NCBI GenBank assembly: GCA_023101885.1
Contig: JALPQD010000215.1
Coordinates: 1,674,001-1,738,000 of the forward strand
Direction of reading: 5' to 3'
DNA length: 64,000 nt
DNA from: Typhlomys cinereus
Lineage: Eukaryota; Chordata; Mammalia; Rodentia; Platacanthomyidae
Shown here: in pieces, positions 35,867 through 47,637 of the stretch
Layout: each line of letters starts with the position of its first letter
Numbering within the stretch: position 1 is the stretch's first letter
Program-made: the position numbers and the translations under genes
Notes under the pieces: model-generated
Told to the model about the DNA's origin: nothing
The model's input: only the letters and a program-made list of their open reading frames with translations
Database searches by the model: none

Positions 35867-37095
35867 CTGTGGGGACATAAAAGGGAGAAGACGGGGCGGT
35901 TACCCGAGCCCGTGACAGGGACTTGTTTCAAAGGCTCTGCTCCTCCTTGGGCCCAGAGAAGGCGCTTGGCACTCCCTGAATGCCAAACAGAAGGGAGACT
36001 GTGGCCTTTGCCAAGATCCAAACTGTATTCTGTTCCCAGCTCAGCTTCGTCCCCTCCCTGTACAAGGGGATGACAGGCTTCCGGAAGCCCACCTCGTCCA
36101 GGCCAACAGGGGGGTGGGGGCAAGGCTTCCAGGCAGAGAAAGAAGAACTCTGAAAGTCGCCTTTGACGTGCTCCAGGGCTTTGAGGGTTGGGGTCTTGGG
36201 ACTCTTGTGCGTGTCTTAATGGGGACAATGACCATCTCACAGGCACCATCCCCTGGGAATGCACCTGGCAGCAAGGAGATGGGAAGTATGCCCGGCGTTG
36301 TCCAGCCCGTCTCCACCTCCCTGCTCTGGTGGTCTCCGACCTCGCCATCCCTGCCAGCCCCTCACTGCAGGCCGACTCAGCCACGCTGAGAAGCCACTAC
36401 ATGGCACCTGAAGGGATTGGACCTCACGTGTCTCTGGCCGTCTAGGCCGGAGCTTCAAGCTACCTCCGCCCACATGCAAGCTGGCAGCAGACCAGGGAGA
36501 GGCCGGCGTGGTCTGCGAGGTCCAGTGCTCGGGCTGCTGCTCAGGGCCTGCCCCGCAATAAACTGACCCAGCGCAGCCTGGCCGGGGCCAGCATGGGGCT
36601 TGGGATGAACCGTCAAGGGAAAAGCCAGCAGCCCTGGGCTCGCCCACCCTCAGAAGCCGGACCTCCTGAAGCTGAGCTGGCACCATGACCCCAGAGAGCT
36701 CATCCTCCACCAGAGACTCAGTTTCCCCATCTACAGGGGTGACAAGTTTGATATGGTCCCGACCTCACAGGGCGTGTCCTGGCTTCCCCCGCCCCCACAT
36801 CCCTCCCACCCTCCCCGTCACCTGCCAGTCTGTGACCAGCCCCACGCCAAGACTCACCTTTCAGGATGGTGATGTTGATGTAAGGCCGGACCTCGGGCAG
36901 GACATAGGGAGACCCAGGGGACATGTGGACAATGTCGTCAGAGGACATCGGGTCCTCGGGGTCACAGCATCGCCTGCAGCCCACAGGGAGCTGGGAGGCC
37001 ACAGATTCCCCAGAGGTGGGCTCCTCGGTGGGGACCCCGAACACAAGAGGAAGCAGGAGCACTGCCCAGAGGTGACCTAGGTAGGCTGTTCCCAT
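35319..37095 (-). CDS. C1qtnf6: Complement C1q tumor necrosis factor-related protein 6 (CTRP6), complete, two coding exons
   Basis: Secreted adipokine-like protein of the C1q/TNF family that assembles into collagen-type trimers. Joined exons 37095-36858 and 35866-35319 give 261 codons. Visible: signal peptide (residues 1-20, [10 protein letters not shown] then a Leu/Val run), Cys40, Cys43 and Cys44 for oligomer disulfides, an N-glycosylation site at Asn74 (NIT), 14 uninterrupted Gly-X-Y triplets (80-121) ended by Cys122, then a C1q globular domain (about 125-261) with [25 protein letters not shown] and [15 protein letters not shown]. Exon phase (AAA G|GT GAC) is clean. The start at 37095 follows a splice acceptor and gtcacc, matching the internal Met of the longer human form; additional in-frame 5' exons cannot be excluded. 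No disruption is seen. Confidence 0.97.
35867..36857. other. C1qtnf6 intron
   Basis: About 1 kb between the two coding exons, GC-rich; no further exon or recognised repeat. Confidence 0.75.
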
Positions 37096-37101
37096 GGTGA
37101 C
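36858..37101 (-). CDS. C1qtnf6: C1qtnf6 first coding exon
   Basis: Acceptor cctctttccag, then gtcaccATGG (good Kozak context), 79 codons plus one base, donor AAAG|GTGAGT. Encodes signal peptide, Cys-rich linker and the conserved [11 protein letters not shown]. Confidence 0.95.
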
Positions 37102-38334
37102 CTGGAAAGAGGGACAGAAGCCACATCTGATCCCGCCTCTCCACTGTGCCAGGCCCAGGCCAGCGCAGCCCCCAACAGCCCGCGGTTTCTGCATCACAGG
37201 GAATGGAGTGGAGCAGGCTGCACGGGGAGGTACGGACACCCAGTGTCTCGACGGCCGTGCACTGCAGCACGCCGCACCCAGGCCCTGGAGACAGACATCC
37301 GGGGGGAGCAGGGGAGGGTCTTCACCAGGCCAGCTGACGGGTGGATCACCATAGAAGCAGAGAACACTACCCTGGCTTTCTGGTCTCCAAGGGCTCTTTG
37401 CCTGTTATGATTCCCAACACCTCCAGAAAAAGCCTGGGGTCACTTGGCACCAAAACACTGGATCCTGCTGGCTCCGCAAAGCCTTTGTGCAGAAAGTTTG
37501 TAGCTTCTCTCAGTGGACATGGCAGGGGCTCACCTTTAGGTGCCGTCACCCACCCGCACAACCCACCCTCCCACAGAAGCCTTGCCCAGAAAACCCAAAG
37601 TCATTGGAAGACATTATGTCAATCACAATAAGCCCACCAATCAGCTATCAAGACAGTAAACTGGACCGGGAGGTCTGGTAATTCAAAAGGATCAGAATGG
37701 GTGAAGCTCTGTCTGTCTTGGGCCAGGAACACAAAGGGGTCCAGAGTTCCGGAAGTGGGGCAGGAAGCCGGCTGGACACCACCATCACCGGAGGCCGGGC
37801 CGAGTGGGCAGGAAGCCCGCAGCCCGTCTCTGAGGTGGGGCAGCCTCCGGCCGGCACCACCCAATTATCACAGATCAGAAACGGCTTCTGAAACCAGACT
37901 GGTTTTGACACTCCTGGCATCTCTTTGTTTATTTCCTTTCTGATCTCCTTTAACATTTAAAACGATTCAAAAATATTTTTCTGTGGTTAATACAGCCCGA
38001 GAAGGTAAGAGGCGCTTTTCAGAATACTGCCAGAGAAGGCAGGTGTGAAAGGGCAAGAACCCCGTGCCCTCTCCCCAGAAACTGAGGTAGCAGCAGCAGA
38101 TCGGGGAGGACAAGACACCCCTTACTTCTGGAGTAACCCTACCCACCCTGTTAGGCCTGGATTTTTCTGCTTCAAAAGCAGGCAAACCCCACAGAATTCG
38201 GCCCCCACACACCCTACCACAGAACCCAGCAGACCCCACCCACAGACCCCACCAGAATCCCTTCCTTCTCCCTGTCATTGATAAGGCCCAACACATGGAA
38301 AATCTGAAAGCCTAGAGTCAGAACTGAACTCTCA

Positions 38335-38450
38335 GAATAGCCTACCAGCTGTGTGACCTAGGGTTGGTAATTTAGCCTCTCTGGTCTTCCTGGTCCTTCA
38401 TACCAGATGCCAGTACCTCCTCCCTGCTAGGTTCCATGGATGGATTACCT
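38335..38450 (+). mobile_element. MIR-type SINE fragment
   Basis: The MIR core agctgtgtgacctaggg then ttagcctctctggtcttc is recognisable. Confidence 0.6.
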
Positions 38451-39274
38451 GCAGGCAAGAATTACCTGAGAGGTTAAAGACTTGTAAGAGCCTGTCCCTT
38501 CCTCTGCCCAGCCTGACTTCAGTGCCAAGTCTGCATGGACTGGAAAGCACAGACCTTCTCCCAGAAAGCTGGCATGGCTTACGGACAACCCCGTTTCCTC
38601 TTGGCCCGGCCCCACAGTGTCAGAAGCTCAGAGACACGGAATAGGGGATCTGGGGGCAGGAAGCAGGACCGGCTTCCTGGAAGCAGAATTAACCACATCT
38701 AGGATTCCCTGGCTGACTTCAAGTGTGGGGGGCCATGCCAATCATGGGGTGACTTTGGGGGATCCCTGCTACCTCTACTTTGGAGCTGAAGTCTCCTGGG
38801 GGGTAACCCTTGTCATCAAGCAAGGCTGGTCTGGGTTGTTGGGGGTCCCTAGGTGCAAGGGAGGAGCAGCCCACCGGGCAGCCAGCAAGAGAAGGGAGAT
38901 CTCCTCCGCAGGGTGGGCTGGGCTAGGCGGAAAGAGCCAACCTCCCGCCAGACACAAGGCTCTGACCGGACCTGGGGTCGATCCACCGCCGAGAGGCCTC
39001 CACCACTCACCCCAGTTCTGCAGCCTCCAGCACAGCTCAGAAACCCGGGGCCTCCTCCTCCCAGCCGCCTCTGGCTCCTTGGCCCATGTCTGTGATTATA
39101 ACTTGTGGCTGGCCCGACCCCCAGGCAGGAGGAGCAGGGAGGGCGGAGGGATGGAAGGAGGGAGGGAGGGAGGAGGGAAAGAGGGAGGTGGAGGGACGGA
39201 GGGGGCGGAGGGAGCGCTGAGCTTGCTTCCCAGTCCCCTCCTCCCAAGCCTGCCCCTGTTCCCGGGGCTCTGCC

Positions 39275-39343
39275 TGGGAGCAGGATCACAACCAACTCTT
39301 CAGTGGGGCTGGAGCAGGATCACAACCAACTCTTCAGTGGGGC
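39275..39343 (+). repeat. 34-35 bp tandem duplication
   Basis: ggagcaggatcacaaccaac plus ctcttcagtggggc type unit occurs twice back to back, nearly identical. Confidence 0.9.
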
Positions 39344-39761
39344 GTCTGCCGCCAGTCCCGGGGTCCTCTCTGAGTCAAAGGTCCGAGGTTCAGATTTGAA
39401 GGGAGCCGGGGTAACCTGGAAACAAGATGTCCAGAAGGAGCCAACACTGGGAACGGCAGCCTGGATCCAGCTGGGGTTCAACAGCCATTTGCCAAGATCC
39501 ACAGAGTCAGCCAGGGTGGCGCCGGGACACTAGTGCCCGCACGCCACCACAGGCGCAAATCCCGGCCCTGACACCCAGGAACCAGCGACTTAGCTGGGCA
39601 CTGCCTCTTCCACCCTGGGGAGCCTAAGAGCGAGTCCCCAGCACCCGGGTGCTAGGTTCGAGAACAGTCTGACGCAGCCTGACAGAGTGAAGGGACACCA
39701 CACGGTGACCTGGGGGGGGCAGGCAGCTCAGTCAGTCCTCTCCACTGCCTGGAGCCCCACC

Positions 39762-39767
39762 TTTATT
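39762..39767 (-). terminator. Minus-strand AATAAA poly(A) signal candidate
   Basis: Reverse complement gaatcaataaaggtgg followed by G/T-rich sequence. It lies 4 bases past the stop of a 252-codon minus-strand open frame and is not explained by a known gene. Confidence 0.35.
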
Positions 39768-41499
39768 GATTCAGCCTCCTGTTCTCCTACAGCTGGTTCC
39801 TTTGCAGAGATGACTCCAAAGAAGTTCACAAGGGAGCACTGTGTGCTCTGGTCTGAGCAGGGCTCTGCCTCTGCGTCTTCCTGAGCAGACTGGGGGGAAT
39901 CTCCTGCGAAGGTCACAGGCCTGGCTCACTGAGCCAAAGGAGAACGTACAGCCTGCGCAATGGTGGTGCCCTCCAGCCCACCTGTGTTCCTCTAAAGCGC
40001 CCACCGGCAGGAGAGGTACAAGAGCAGAGAGAGCCAAGGGGACAGACTTGGCTTCCTCCCGGGCCGCTCGCAGCCACGCAGTGTGAGGACGGATCAGCCT
40101 TCGGGTTGTGGGTCTTTGACTCCCAAGGCGTCGGCTGTGGAGGACGACCCCGAAGTGCACTGTTGGGCCTGGAAGGATCCCAAGAAGAGATGATCTAATC
40201 CCATTCCTTAATCTGAGCAGCTGGGACACTGCGAGCCAAGGCCACAGGGCAGCGTGGTGTCCAGGCTGGGAGGACAGCCAGCCTCTCCTGCCTTCCAGTC
40301 CGGCTGTACCTCCCGCCCCCCACATGACTTGGTGCCTCCGCGGCTTACTCGATGTGTGAGTGGGCCCAACATAGAAAGCAGACTGGGAGACTGCAGTGAC
40401 GGGGGCCACTGTCAGACTCGCCTTAGCATGGCCTCTACTTGCCCCCTCCCCCCGCCACCCAGGCCGCATTCCCAGGGCACAGATCCAGGCTTGGGCTTGC
40501 AGCCACCAGGGGAAGGGCTGAGTCAGCACCTCCGAGGGGCTGGGGACAGCGGCTGGGGCTCAGTCCTCCAGAGTAGAAAGTCTGAAAGGCTGGGCAAAGT
40601 GGAAGCGAGAAAAGATGGATGGAGCCAGGAAGAGCAGGCTGGAGGTGCAGCGGAGTCCAGGGCCAGCTGTGTGACCAGGACTGTGCACCCAACTACCCCC
40701 CAAACCCTCTCTGCAAGGCCAGGCTGCTCAACCCACTTAATGGACCCGGAGACTCCCGGCTGTTGACAGCAGCCAAGCTTCCAGCAGATAACCTTCCATC
40801 CGCTCGGTTCTGCTTCTGGATCTCCAAGCTTGACGACCTGGGCAAGTGGGAGTGCCTGGGTATAGCCAACCAACTGGGTACTCCCTCTTGGCCACCTGTT
40901 GGCCCCTCACCTTGGTTATGCCCTGCCCTGCATGCAAGCAATCTGTGCCCACTGGATACACTTGCATGGAAACCCTGGGTCCAGAATTCCCTCCGCCCCA
41001 TAGTGCCCCCACCAGCAATGTTGTACCCCAACACGAAAGGCCCCAACAGAGCCACCGAGGCCGGAATTCTATGGTGTGAGCCCTTTTCTCCACCCACCCC
41101 TCCGTCTCTGGCTTCCAGAAGACAGCACAATTTTCTCCATAGCCTGAAGTCAGCCATGTGAATTGTGAACGGTAATTCATGGTTCCATCCCTCAAGGTCA
41201 GTGCCAAGAACCGAACAAAGGGGACCGCGGGCGCCACCTGCTGCACAGCGCCAGCGCAGGATCACGGCACCCAGCATCCCCACCAGCCCATCTCCAGCCG
41301 GGGGGACGAGGAGGCGACCGGAAGCACCCACTCGCTTCTGGCTCAAACTCCCAGCATCCCGGAAAGTGGGCAGGGTGTCTCTGCCGTGCCCCAATCCGGA
41401 CCCACGGTGTCCCTCTATTGATTGAGTAGGTCCTGCCGTGGCACCCTGACAAACCAGACGCCCGCCACGGGGACAGGGCTGGGGGACAACCGTGCTCCG

Positions 41500-41850
41500 G
41501 ACCCCCAGCCCATACCGAGGAAGCCCAACTCCAGGAGGAAAGGCGGGGGGAGCCGCTCGGCGCCGGGGAGAGCGGTCTCCACGCGTACAGCGCCGAGTCC
41601 GCGCCGAGCGGAGCCGAGTCTGGCGGAGCAAGGACGTAAAGAACCGAATCTCTCCGAGTACAGTCGAATAGAGCCGGTTCTTACCGATCCTGCACGAACG
41701 GAGTCGGATTAGCCGACCGGAGCAGAACGTGGCCGAATAGAGCCGAGTCCGGCCGAATCGACGGAGCGGGTGTCAACGTGGCTGGGAGGCGGGGCCTGAG
41801 GTCCCGCGACGCCCCCTGCGGGTACCGAGGGCGCAGGACTGAGCTGAGCG
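41500..41850. promoter_or_regulatory. CpG-rich patch (candidate promoter), contains 10-bp array
   Basis: Dense CpG from about 41,520 to 41,850, in contrast to its CpG-poor flanks. It sits about 4.4 kb upstream of the C1qtnf6 coding start and is the best candidate for a CpG-island promoter between C1qtnf6 and Sstr3. No TATA box is seen; direction is unknown. Confidence 0.45.
41591..41765 (+). repeat. 10-bp CpG-phased degenerate tandem array, about 17 units
   Basis: Read in successive 10-base units from 41,591, every unit but one places CGA, CGG or CGT at the same offset within one base (for example gagccgagtc, gaaccgaatc, tctccgagta, cagtcgaata, ggccgaatag, ggccgaatcg). The consensus is near gagccgaatc. 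The unit is not a multiple of three, so it is unlikely to be coding. Confidence 0.85.
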
Positions 41851-42587
41851 GTGCCATCAGGTCGCCCTGAGGTCCTCCGGGGAAGTCCTGTGCGATTGGG
41901 GCCGTGGGGAGCACCTCATGAAGGAGGAAACAGGTTCTGCTCGCTCGGATCCGGCGCAGCTCGCAGACCCTCAAGTGATGGAGCTGAGGCCTCTGTGTGT
42001 GGCCCGGTGCGCTCCTGCCATTGACATGCATATGACAGAGGCCAGGTATTTGCAACCAGAGCCCCTTGTGAAATTCAGCAGAGCTGGGAGGCATCCTCGA
42101 CCTCGCAGATGGAGAGGCCAGGCCAGACGTGTCCAGCAAGTCCCAAGAGCAAATATTGACACATTTCCTGGCCATGCAAGCAGAAAACGGGGCTGAGAGA
42201 AAACAGTCTGTCCCGGAGCCCACACAGCCCCGGAACAGCCAACTTTGCTTTCCCCACCTGTAACCAGATGATGGTGAAGGACCCTGTCAGAAGTCCAGGA
42301 GACCTGGACTGTGGTTCAAGCTATGAGAAAACAGAGCCCGGGGCACACCTGCCGTTCACTGACACTGTGCTATCCTGTGGTCCTTGTCCAGGGTCCGCTA
42401 CAAGGCTTGTTCAAGCACAACTGACCCTCCAGCAAGCAACTAAGGTGCTGTATGGCCCTCTGCGGTGGGATCTTGCCAGGGGCTTTGCCCCCTATTGGGG
42501 CCACCAGGGAGCTGACATCAGTGGTCTCAGCTCCATTGACCCCCCCTCCCCCATCACTGCATCCTTCTAGTCCCCACTGTCAACTTT

Positions 42588-42675
42588 ATAGCACGCTTGT
42601 AATCCCAGCTCCAGGGAAGCGGAGGCAGGAGGATGGGCACAGCCTGTTCTACAGACCCTAAAACAAAACAAGAAA
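42588..42675 (+). mobile_element. B1-type SINE, truncated
   Basis: Reads gcttgtaatcccagctccag then gaagcggaggcaggaggat: the B1/Alu-like A-box to mid region. Confidence 0.7.
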
Positions 42676-42844
42676 ACAAGCAAAGGGCTCTCATGTCCCA
42701 GTGCTGGAGACAGGAAGTCCAAGGACAAGGCACTTCCTTCTTCGTTTTCTAATTTATTCTTTGACAATGTCATACAAGAATTAAATGATTTCCAACTCTC
42801 CCTCCTGTTGAAAACCTTTTTTCCTATTTTTTTATTATTCATTC

Positions 42845-43105
42845 AATTGTGCGTGTGTGTGCATGTGTGTGTGTGTGTGTGTGTGTGTGCGCGTGTGTAG
42901 AACCACGGACGAATTTGGGAACCGCCATGGACCGCCTCCTCCTTGTTTACTCTGCCCCAGGACTCACAGGCTCCGCCCTACCAGGACCGGAAACGCAGGC
43001 CACCCCCGCTTCCACCTGGCGTCTATACGTAGGGTCTAGGATCCGAACTCAGGACCTTCCGCCTGCAGAGGCAGAGGTTTAACCCTTGAGCCACCTCTCC
43101 AGCCC
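42845..43105 (-). mobile_element. CA-tailed tRNA-derived SINE, full length
   Basis: The minus strand begins gggctggagaggtggctcaa, has a gagttcggatcc B box, and ends in an (AC)n tail seen as (TG)n at 42,849-42,897. Confidence 0.8.
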
Positions 43106-43127
43106 GAACACCTTTTTTCCCAACTAG

Positions 43128-43136
43128 TTCTCTCTG

Positions 43137-43172
<36 letters not shown>

Positions 43173-43192
43173 TCGCTCTCTCTTTCTCTTGG
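43128..43192 (+). repeat. (TCTCTG)n/(CT)n microsatellite
   Basis: CTCTGT hexamers grading into pure CT. Confidence 0.85.
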
Positions 43193-43714
43193 GATGTGCC
43201 TAAGTACTTGCTGGAGCATGGATGACGTACCAGCAGGTACATCTAGCTTCCCTTCCACAGTCATTAACTCATCAATAGTCGACCAGGGATGGGTGGCACG
43301 TCATGAGGTCGACCCCCTTCCACGGCGAAACGTTGGCAGGCCAAGTCTTGCGCAGGTCTTGTGGAAGTGAACACAGCTTCAGTGAGCAGCCTGCTAGGTC
43401 CAGAAGTCAGTATTAGCAACTCCCCTTCCCACCCTCAGGTTCTTACCGCCCTCTACGCCGTGTTTCCTGAGCCTTGAGGGACTGGGGAGTGATTCTGACA
43501 TCCCGCTAGGGCTGAACACTCCTTGGTCGCTTATTCTCTGCATTTGGGCCAACTGTGATTCTCTATACTAAATGCTTTCCGTTGCAAAAGGAAGCTTCTA
43601 GACCCCAGGCTGACACCTGCACTGATCCATGGGTAGAATAAGTATTGGCTCCAGGCCTTTGCCTAGCTTTGAGGGGGTTGCTGGTAATCTCTGAATCCCT
43701 GATGTTTCTTTGTA

Positions 43715-43855
43715 GGGGACTGGGTTTATGAGACAGCATCTTGCTATGTAGCCCAGGCTGGCTTTGAACTCCAAGTGATTCTGTCTCAAAAGGGCCAGGG
43801 GTGTGCCCACCCTTAAGATCCTAATCTTTCCCAGGCGTAAGCCACAGACCTGTTG
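43715..43855 (-). mobile_element. B1-type SINE, diverged
   Basis: The plus strand reads tgagacagcatcttgctatg then tagcccaggctggctttgaa, the classic inverted 3' half of B1, followed by ccaggcgtaagcc. Confidence 0.75.
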
Positions 43856-45739
43856 AATCAAGGGCCCCCCAGCTCTAGTGTGACCCCGTCTTAGTCACCT
43901 ATACCTGTAATTACTCTGTTTCCAACAGGGGGTTTAGGGTTTCAGTACACAATTGGGAGGGACACAATCCAGCCCCTTGCAGAAGTTAACCGTCCAGGAG
44001 ACCTGGGCCCCATCTTGTACAACCTCTGCTCCAGGGATGATTCCCCAGTTTCTGACTCTATTCTTTGGCCACAGGGCCTTGACACACCTAGACCCCTCTG
44101 CTTGGCACACTCACGTCCCTCTGCCCAACACACTGGCTCCAGGCGTGCCCACTGCTCCTTCCAGAACCTGTGCGTGTCTTGAGCCCAGGACACGATGACT
44201 CACACGTGGCTGAAGTTGTACCCACGTACCAACCCTCTCCTCTCCCCTCCCGCCCACTGGCAGGGCTGGCGTGCGGCTGACAAGAACCAGCGCCAGAGAG
44301 GTGAATGGACCAAAGCCCCACAGTAGGTTCACAGACCAGGACACCTGGCTTTGGTTTCCATGACTTCTAGGGGATGCTTTGCCACGCGGCCCTGAGCTTC
44401 TGTGGGCTGCGGGTGATGGGACCGTGCCTCACACAACACCAGGACACCCACACACACAGCACAGCGGAGCGTGCTCACTGCCTGTAGTGCTTTCTTCTGC
44501 ATTTGCACTTGAAGGGAGCCCAGGATGTCACGTCTCTTGGGGATGGTGACCTCCGACACCTTCCAGGTGACAAGGACTCCAGCGCTCGGCAGCCTTGGCC
44601 TCCCTGGCCTCAGGCCCCGCGGGCTCCCAGCTGCTCTCTCATCATGCTGTCAGTGATGCACAAAGTCCTGGTCCAGAGCCTGGTGGCCATGGGCTGTTGC
44701 CTGGCAACCACTTCTGAGAGACAAGTTCAAGGTAAGGTCTTGAGTCTGAACCACTTCAATGGCTGGAGAAGGAGGCCGAAGGCAGGGTGGGATGTCCCCG
44801 CCCTTCTTTCCTGCTCATCCTCTCCATTCCCCTTTGCTCCCCACCCCCGCACCCCTTCCTTCCTTCCTAGCAGCGCATTTCCAAAACAGGCCCGTCACGC
44901 TGTGAACATGGTTCCCCCACGCTGCGAAGTGCACTGGCCTCGTTCATGCACGGGAAGGACCAGGGCTGTGCTGCCAGCCCCTGGGGACATGACTGGAGCA
45001 GGCATCACCTCCTGAGAAAGATGCACACACATGCATGGCTTGAGCGTGCCCAATGGTGACCCTGGTATAGAGGAATGTGGGGCCGTGGGAGCGGAAGAAA
45101 GATTCTAGTCCGCACTCCCAGACCCCAGCAGGCTGTCTGTTTGCGTCACCACCCCCCAAAGTACGCGTGTGTACACACACACACATATGCACACACGCAC
45201 ACTCTAATGCATGTTCAAAGCCTGAAACTCACACCTTTGCATTTACACACGCACTTGTGTGACCACACACACAGCCACAGGGGGCCTGAGCACACGTAGC
45301 CTGTGGCTGCCTGGCCCACCTTCCTACACCATTGGCAATCCGTCCCTCCCACTCCCACCACCCCATTGTCAAGCCAGACTGTCCATCACACTGCCCCACC
45401 TGCTCTCTGGCTGGAAGGATAGTTACATGACCAAGCATCACCCCACCACCACGTCCTTGGCGAGTGACGCAAGAGACCATCACTGACCTAGTCAATCAGC
45501 TTTCTGTTTGAGGTTCAGTGTTTGGAAACGGGAGGAAGAGGTGGTTACTGTTGAAGGTGGAGGTCTTCAGGGCGAGGACACAGGCTTTTGAGAGCATCTT
45601 TGTATTTCTTGAAGGACCTGGGCTCTGGAAGCCACACAGAGTACACAGAGCTCAACATCCAGCCGTTCCCACCCCTCTGGACGGACCACATCAATCCCAC
45701 AGAAGAACTGTTCCCTCCCACACACACTCCTACCACAGT

Positions 45740-47637
45740 TGTCATGGGTTACCATCTTTATTGACAGGAGCTGGGGTAGAAGCAGCAGAGGATTTCCTGG
45801 CTGCCCCCCCCCCAAGTCCCGCTCAGCTTCTTTCCACCTGATCCTGGGGTTGCTCCTCAGAAGAACCCCAGACCAAGCCCCAGGCTGGGCCTCAGGACCC
45901 ACATAGATCTTGTGTTATGAACTTCCTCCCATGGTCCTGCCTCCCTGACCTTTGACCTTTGGCCTCCTACTCCTCATTTCTCACATCTTGCTGTGTCCTC
46001 ACCCTCGACACAGACATTACTTGCTAGGAGCAGGGTGTGAGCCAAGGCCCCAGGGTGGGGGCACCCTTGTGGTGAGCCTGGCTGTTCACCCCATTCCAGC
46101 AAGCAGGCAAGCTGGGGAACTACCCTCCATGTCATGACGGGGGACACTGAGGCCTCGAGAAATTGAGCCAATCAAATGGCCCGAGGTGAGTAGATGATCC
46201 AGAAAGTCTCCGAACTTCTGGATCTGTGGGTTCCCTGAGAAACCCTGCCTTGGCGGGGCGGGGCGGGGTTAGCAGAAGTACCGGCCTCGGGGCGGCTCTC
46301 TGGAACCTGAGGGGTCTTCTCTGGGAAGGAGGCGTGGCCCAGCCTGGCACTGCGACGGTTCCTAGTGCTCCCTTCCAGCCTCCTGGGACCATCTAGGTCC
46401 CTGGGAACGTGAGGATGGAGGGGCCGGTGCCCAACCTTTCTCCCTGCAATCCAGGGAGTTCCAGAGCCCCCCCACACCCCATCAAGGCCTGGGTCCTTCT
46501 CACCAGGCCACCTGAACCTCCCAGAACACTGCTTCCTCACCTCCCTTTGGCCCTTGCCTCAAGAGTGGCGCCTCCTCTTCCCGCCCTTGGCCATTAGCCA
46601 ACCCAGTTCTGTGGTTGTGCAAGGAGCTGAGCACGGCTGCGAGGGGCCAAGGACCACTCAGGGTCACAGTCAAACCTGCCCTGTCTCTTCTCCTCCCTGC
46701 TCCGCGGCAGCTGCTGCTTCTCTTGGCCGTTCTCTTCTCGCTGCCTGGCCCTCTGCTGCCGAGTAGACCCGTCCTTCGGGAGGAGACTCTGGGGCTCCCA
46801 GGAGTCCAGGCAGTCCCAGAGAACCTACAGGGAACGACCCTGGGGACCAGGTAGCCAACCCCAACACAGGTGAGCTAGGCCCGGGAGCTCAAGCTCTCCT
46901 TATGTGGGTTCTTCTCCAAGGAAAGGGATACAAAATTACAGTTACAAAGTGAGATGCAGGGCCACGAAGGAGCCGCAGAGCGGAAGACCTGAGCTTAGTT
47001 AGCTTCCTTCACCTACTGGAGAACCAAGCTCCCCCCACTCACCCTCTGGGCCGGGAGGCTTGGGGGCACTGTGCTGTCCAGCAGGCGAGGCCAGAGGCCT
47101 GGGCAGGAACAGAGCTGGCCAAGGCTACGCAGGGTCTTGGAGGGGGCTGTCCTGCTGCCTAGGCAACTGCAACCCAGCCCACCTTCGAGCTTTGATCCAG
47201 CTGCCCCCCGCCCCCCGCCACTTACTTGCATCCCTGATGCTGAGCCCAACAAGTCCAAGTCCTAGTTTGTCTATCTGAGGACCAAGAGGTAAGTTGTCCC
47301 CCGAGTTACCCACCTCTGAAGGAGAGGCCAGCCTCCCATTCTCATCCCTTTAACCTGGACCCCGCTTAGGAAAGTCAGCCCGATAGCCCTGCAGACCCCT
47401 CTTCTGATGGCTGCTCAGCCCATCCCTGAGTCAGGACAAGAAAACGAGGCCCAGAGAGGCCAAATGTCCTGCTATGGACACACAGCGAGGCGGGACCTAG
47501 ACGTCTGCACATTGCATCATGGGACCAAAAGGCCTAAGCCGGCCGTGTCGGTGACAGGCACCTGCAGGTTCGGGCCACGGTGTGGCAGGCTCTCGTGCCC
47601 CTGGACATGGGCCACAGTATCTGCTCACTGAGGGGCG
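45740..47637 (-). other. Sstr3: Sstr3 3' UTR with poly(A) signal
   Basis: From the stop at 47,638 to a minus-strand AATAAA at 45,757-45,762 (plus strand accatctttattgaca), about 1.9 kb, close to the size expected for SSTR3. It contains a MIR-like fragment near 47,410-47,530. Extent is inferred from the signal alone. Confidence 0.6.

Larger units (their letters stand above)
37102..41500. other. C1qtnf6 upstream region / 5' intron
   Basis: The 5' non-coding exon(s) of C1qtnf6 must lie here or in the CpG-rich patch at 41.5-41.85 kb, but I cannot place them. It contains a MIR-like fragment (38,335-38,450), a GGGA-rich run (39,130-39,215), a 34-35 bp tandem duplication (39,275-39,343) and a minus-strand poly(A) signal (39,762-39,767). 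Confidence 0.55.
41851..45735. other. C1qtnf6-Sstr3 intergenic region
   Basis: No exon is recognised. It holds two B1 SINEs, a full-length CA-tailed SINE, CT and CA microsatellites (43.13 kb; 45.17-45.26 kb) and a possible L2 scrap near 44.08-44.17 kb. Confidence 0.65.

Noticed and set aside
38617..39399. 260-codon plus-strand open frame upstream of C1qtnf6
   Set aside because: Low-complexity Gly/Glu-rich stretch across a GGGA run, no recognisable domain; judged a chance frame in GC-rich DNA.
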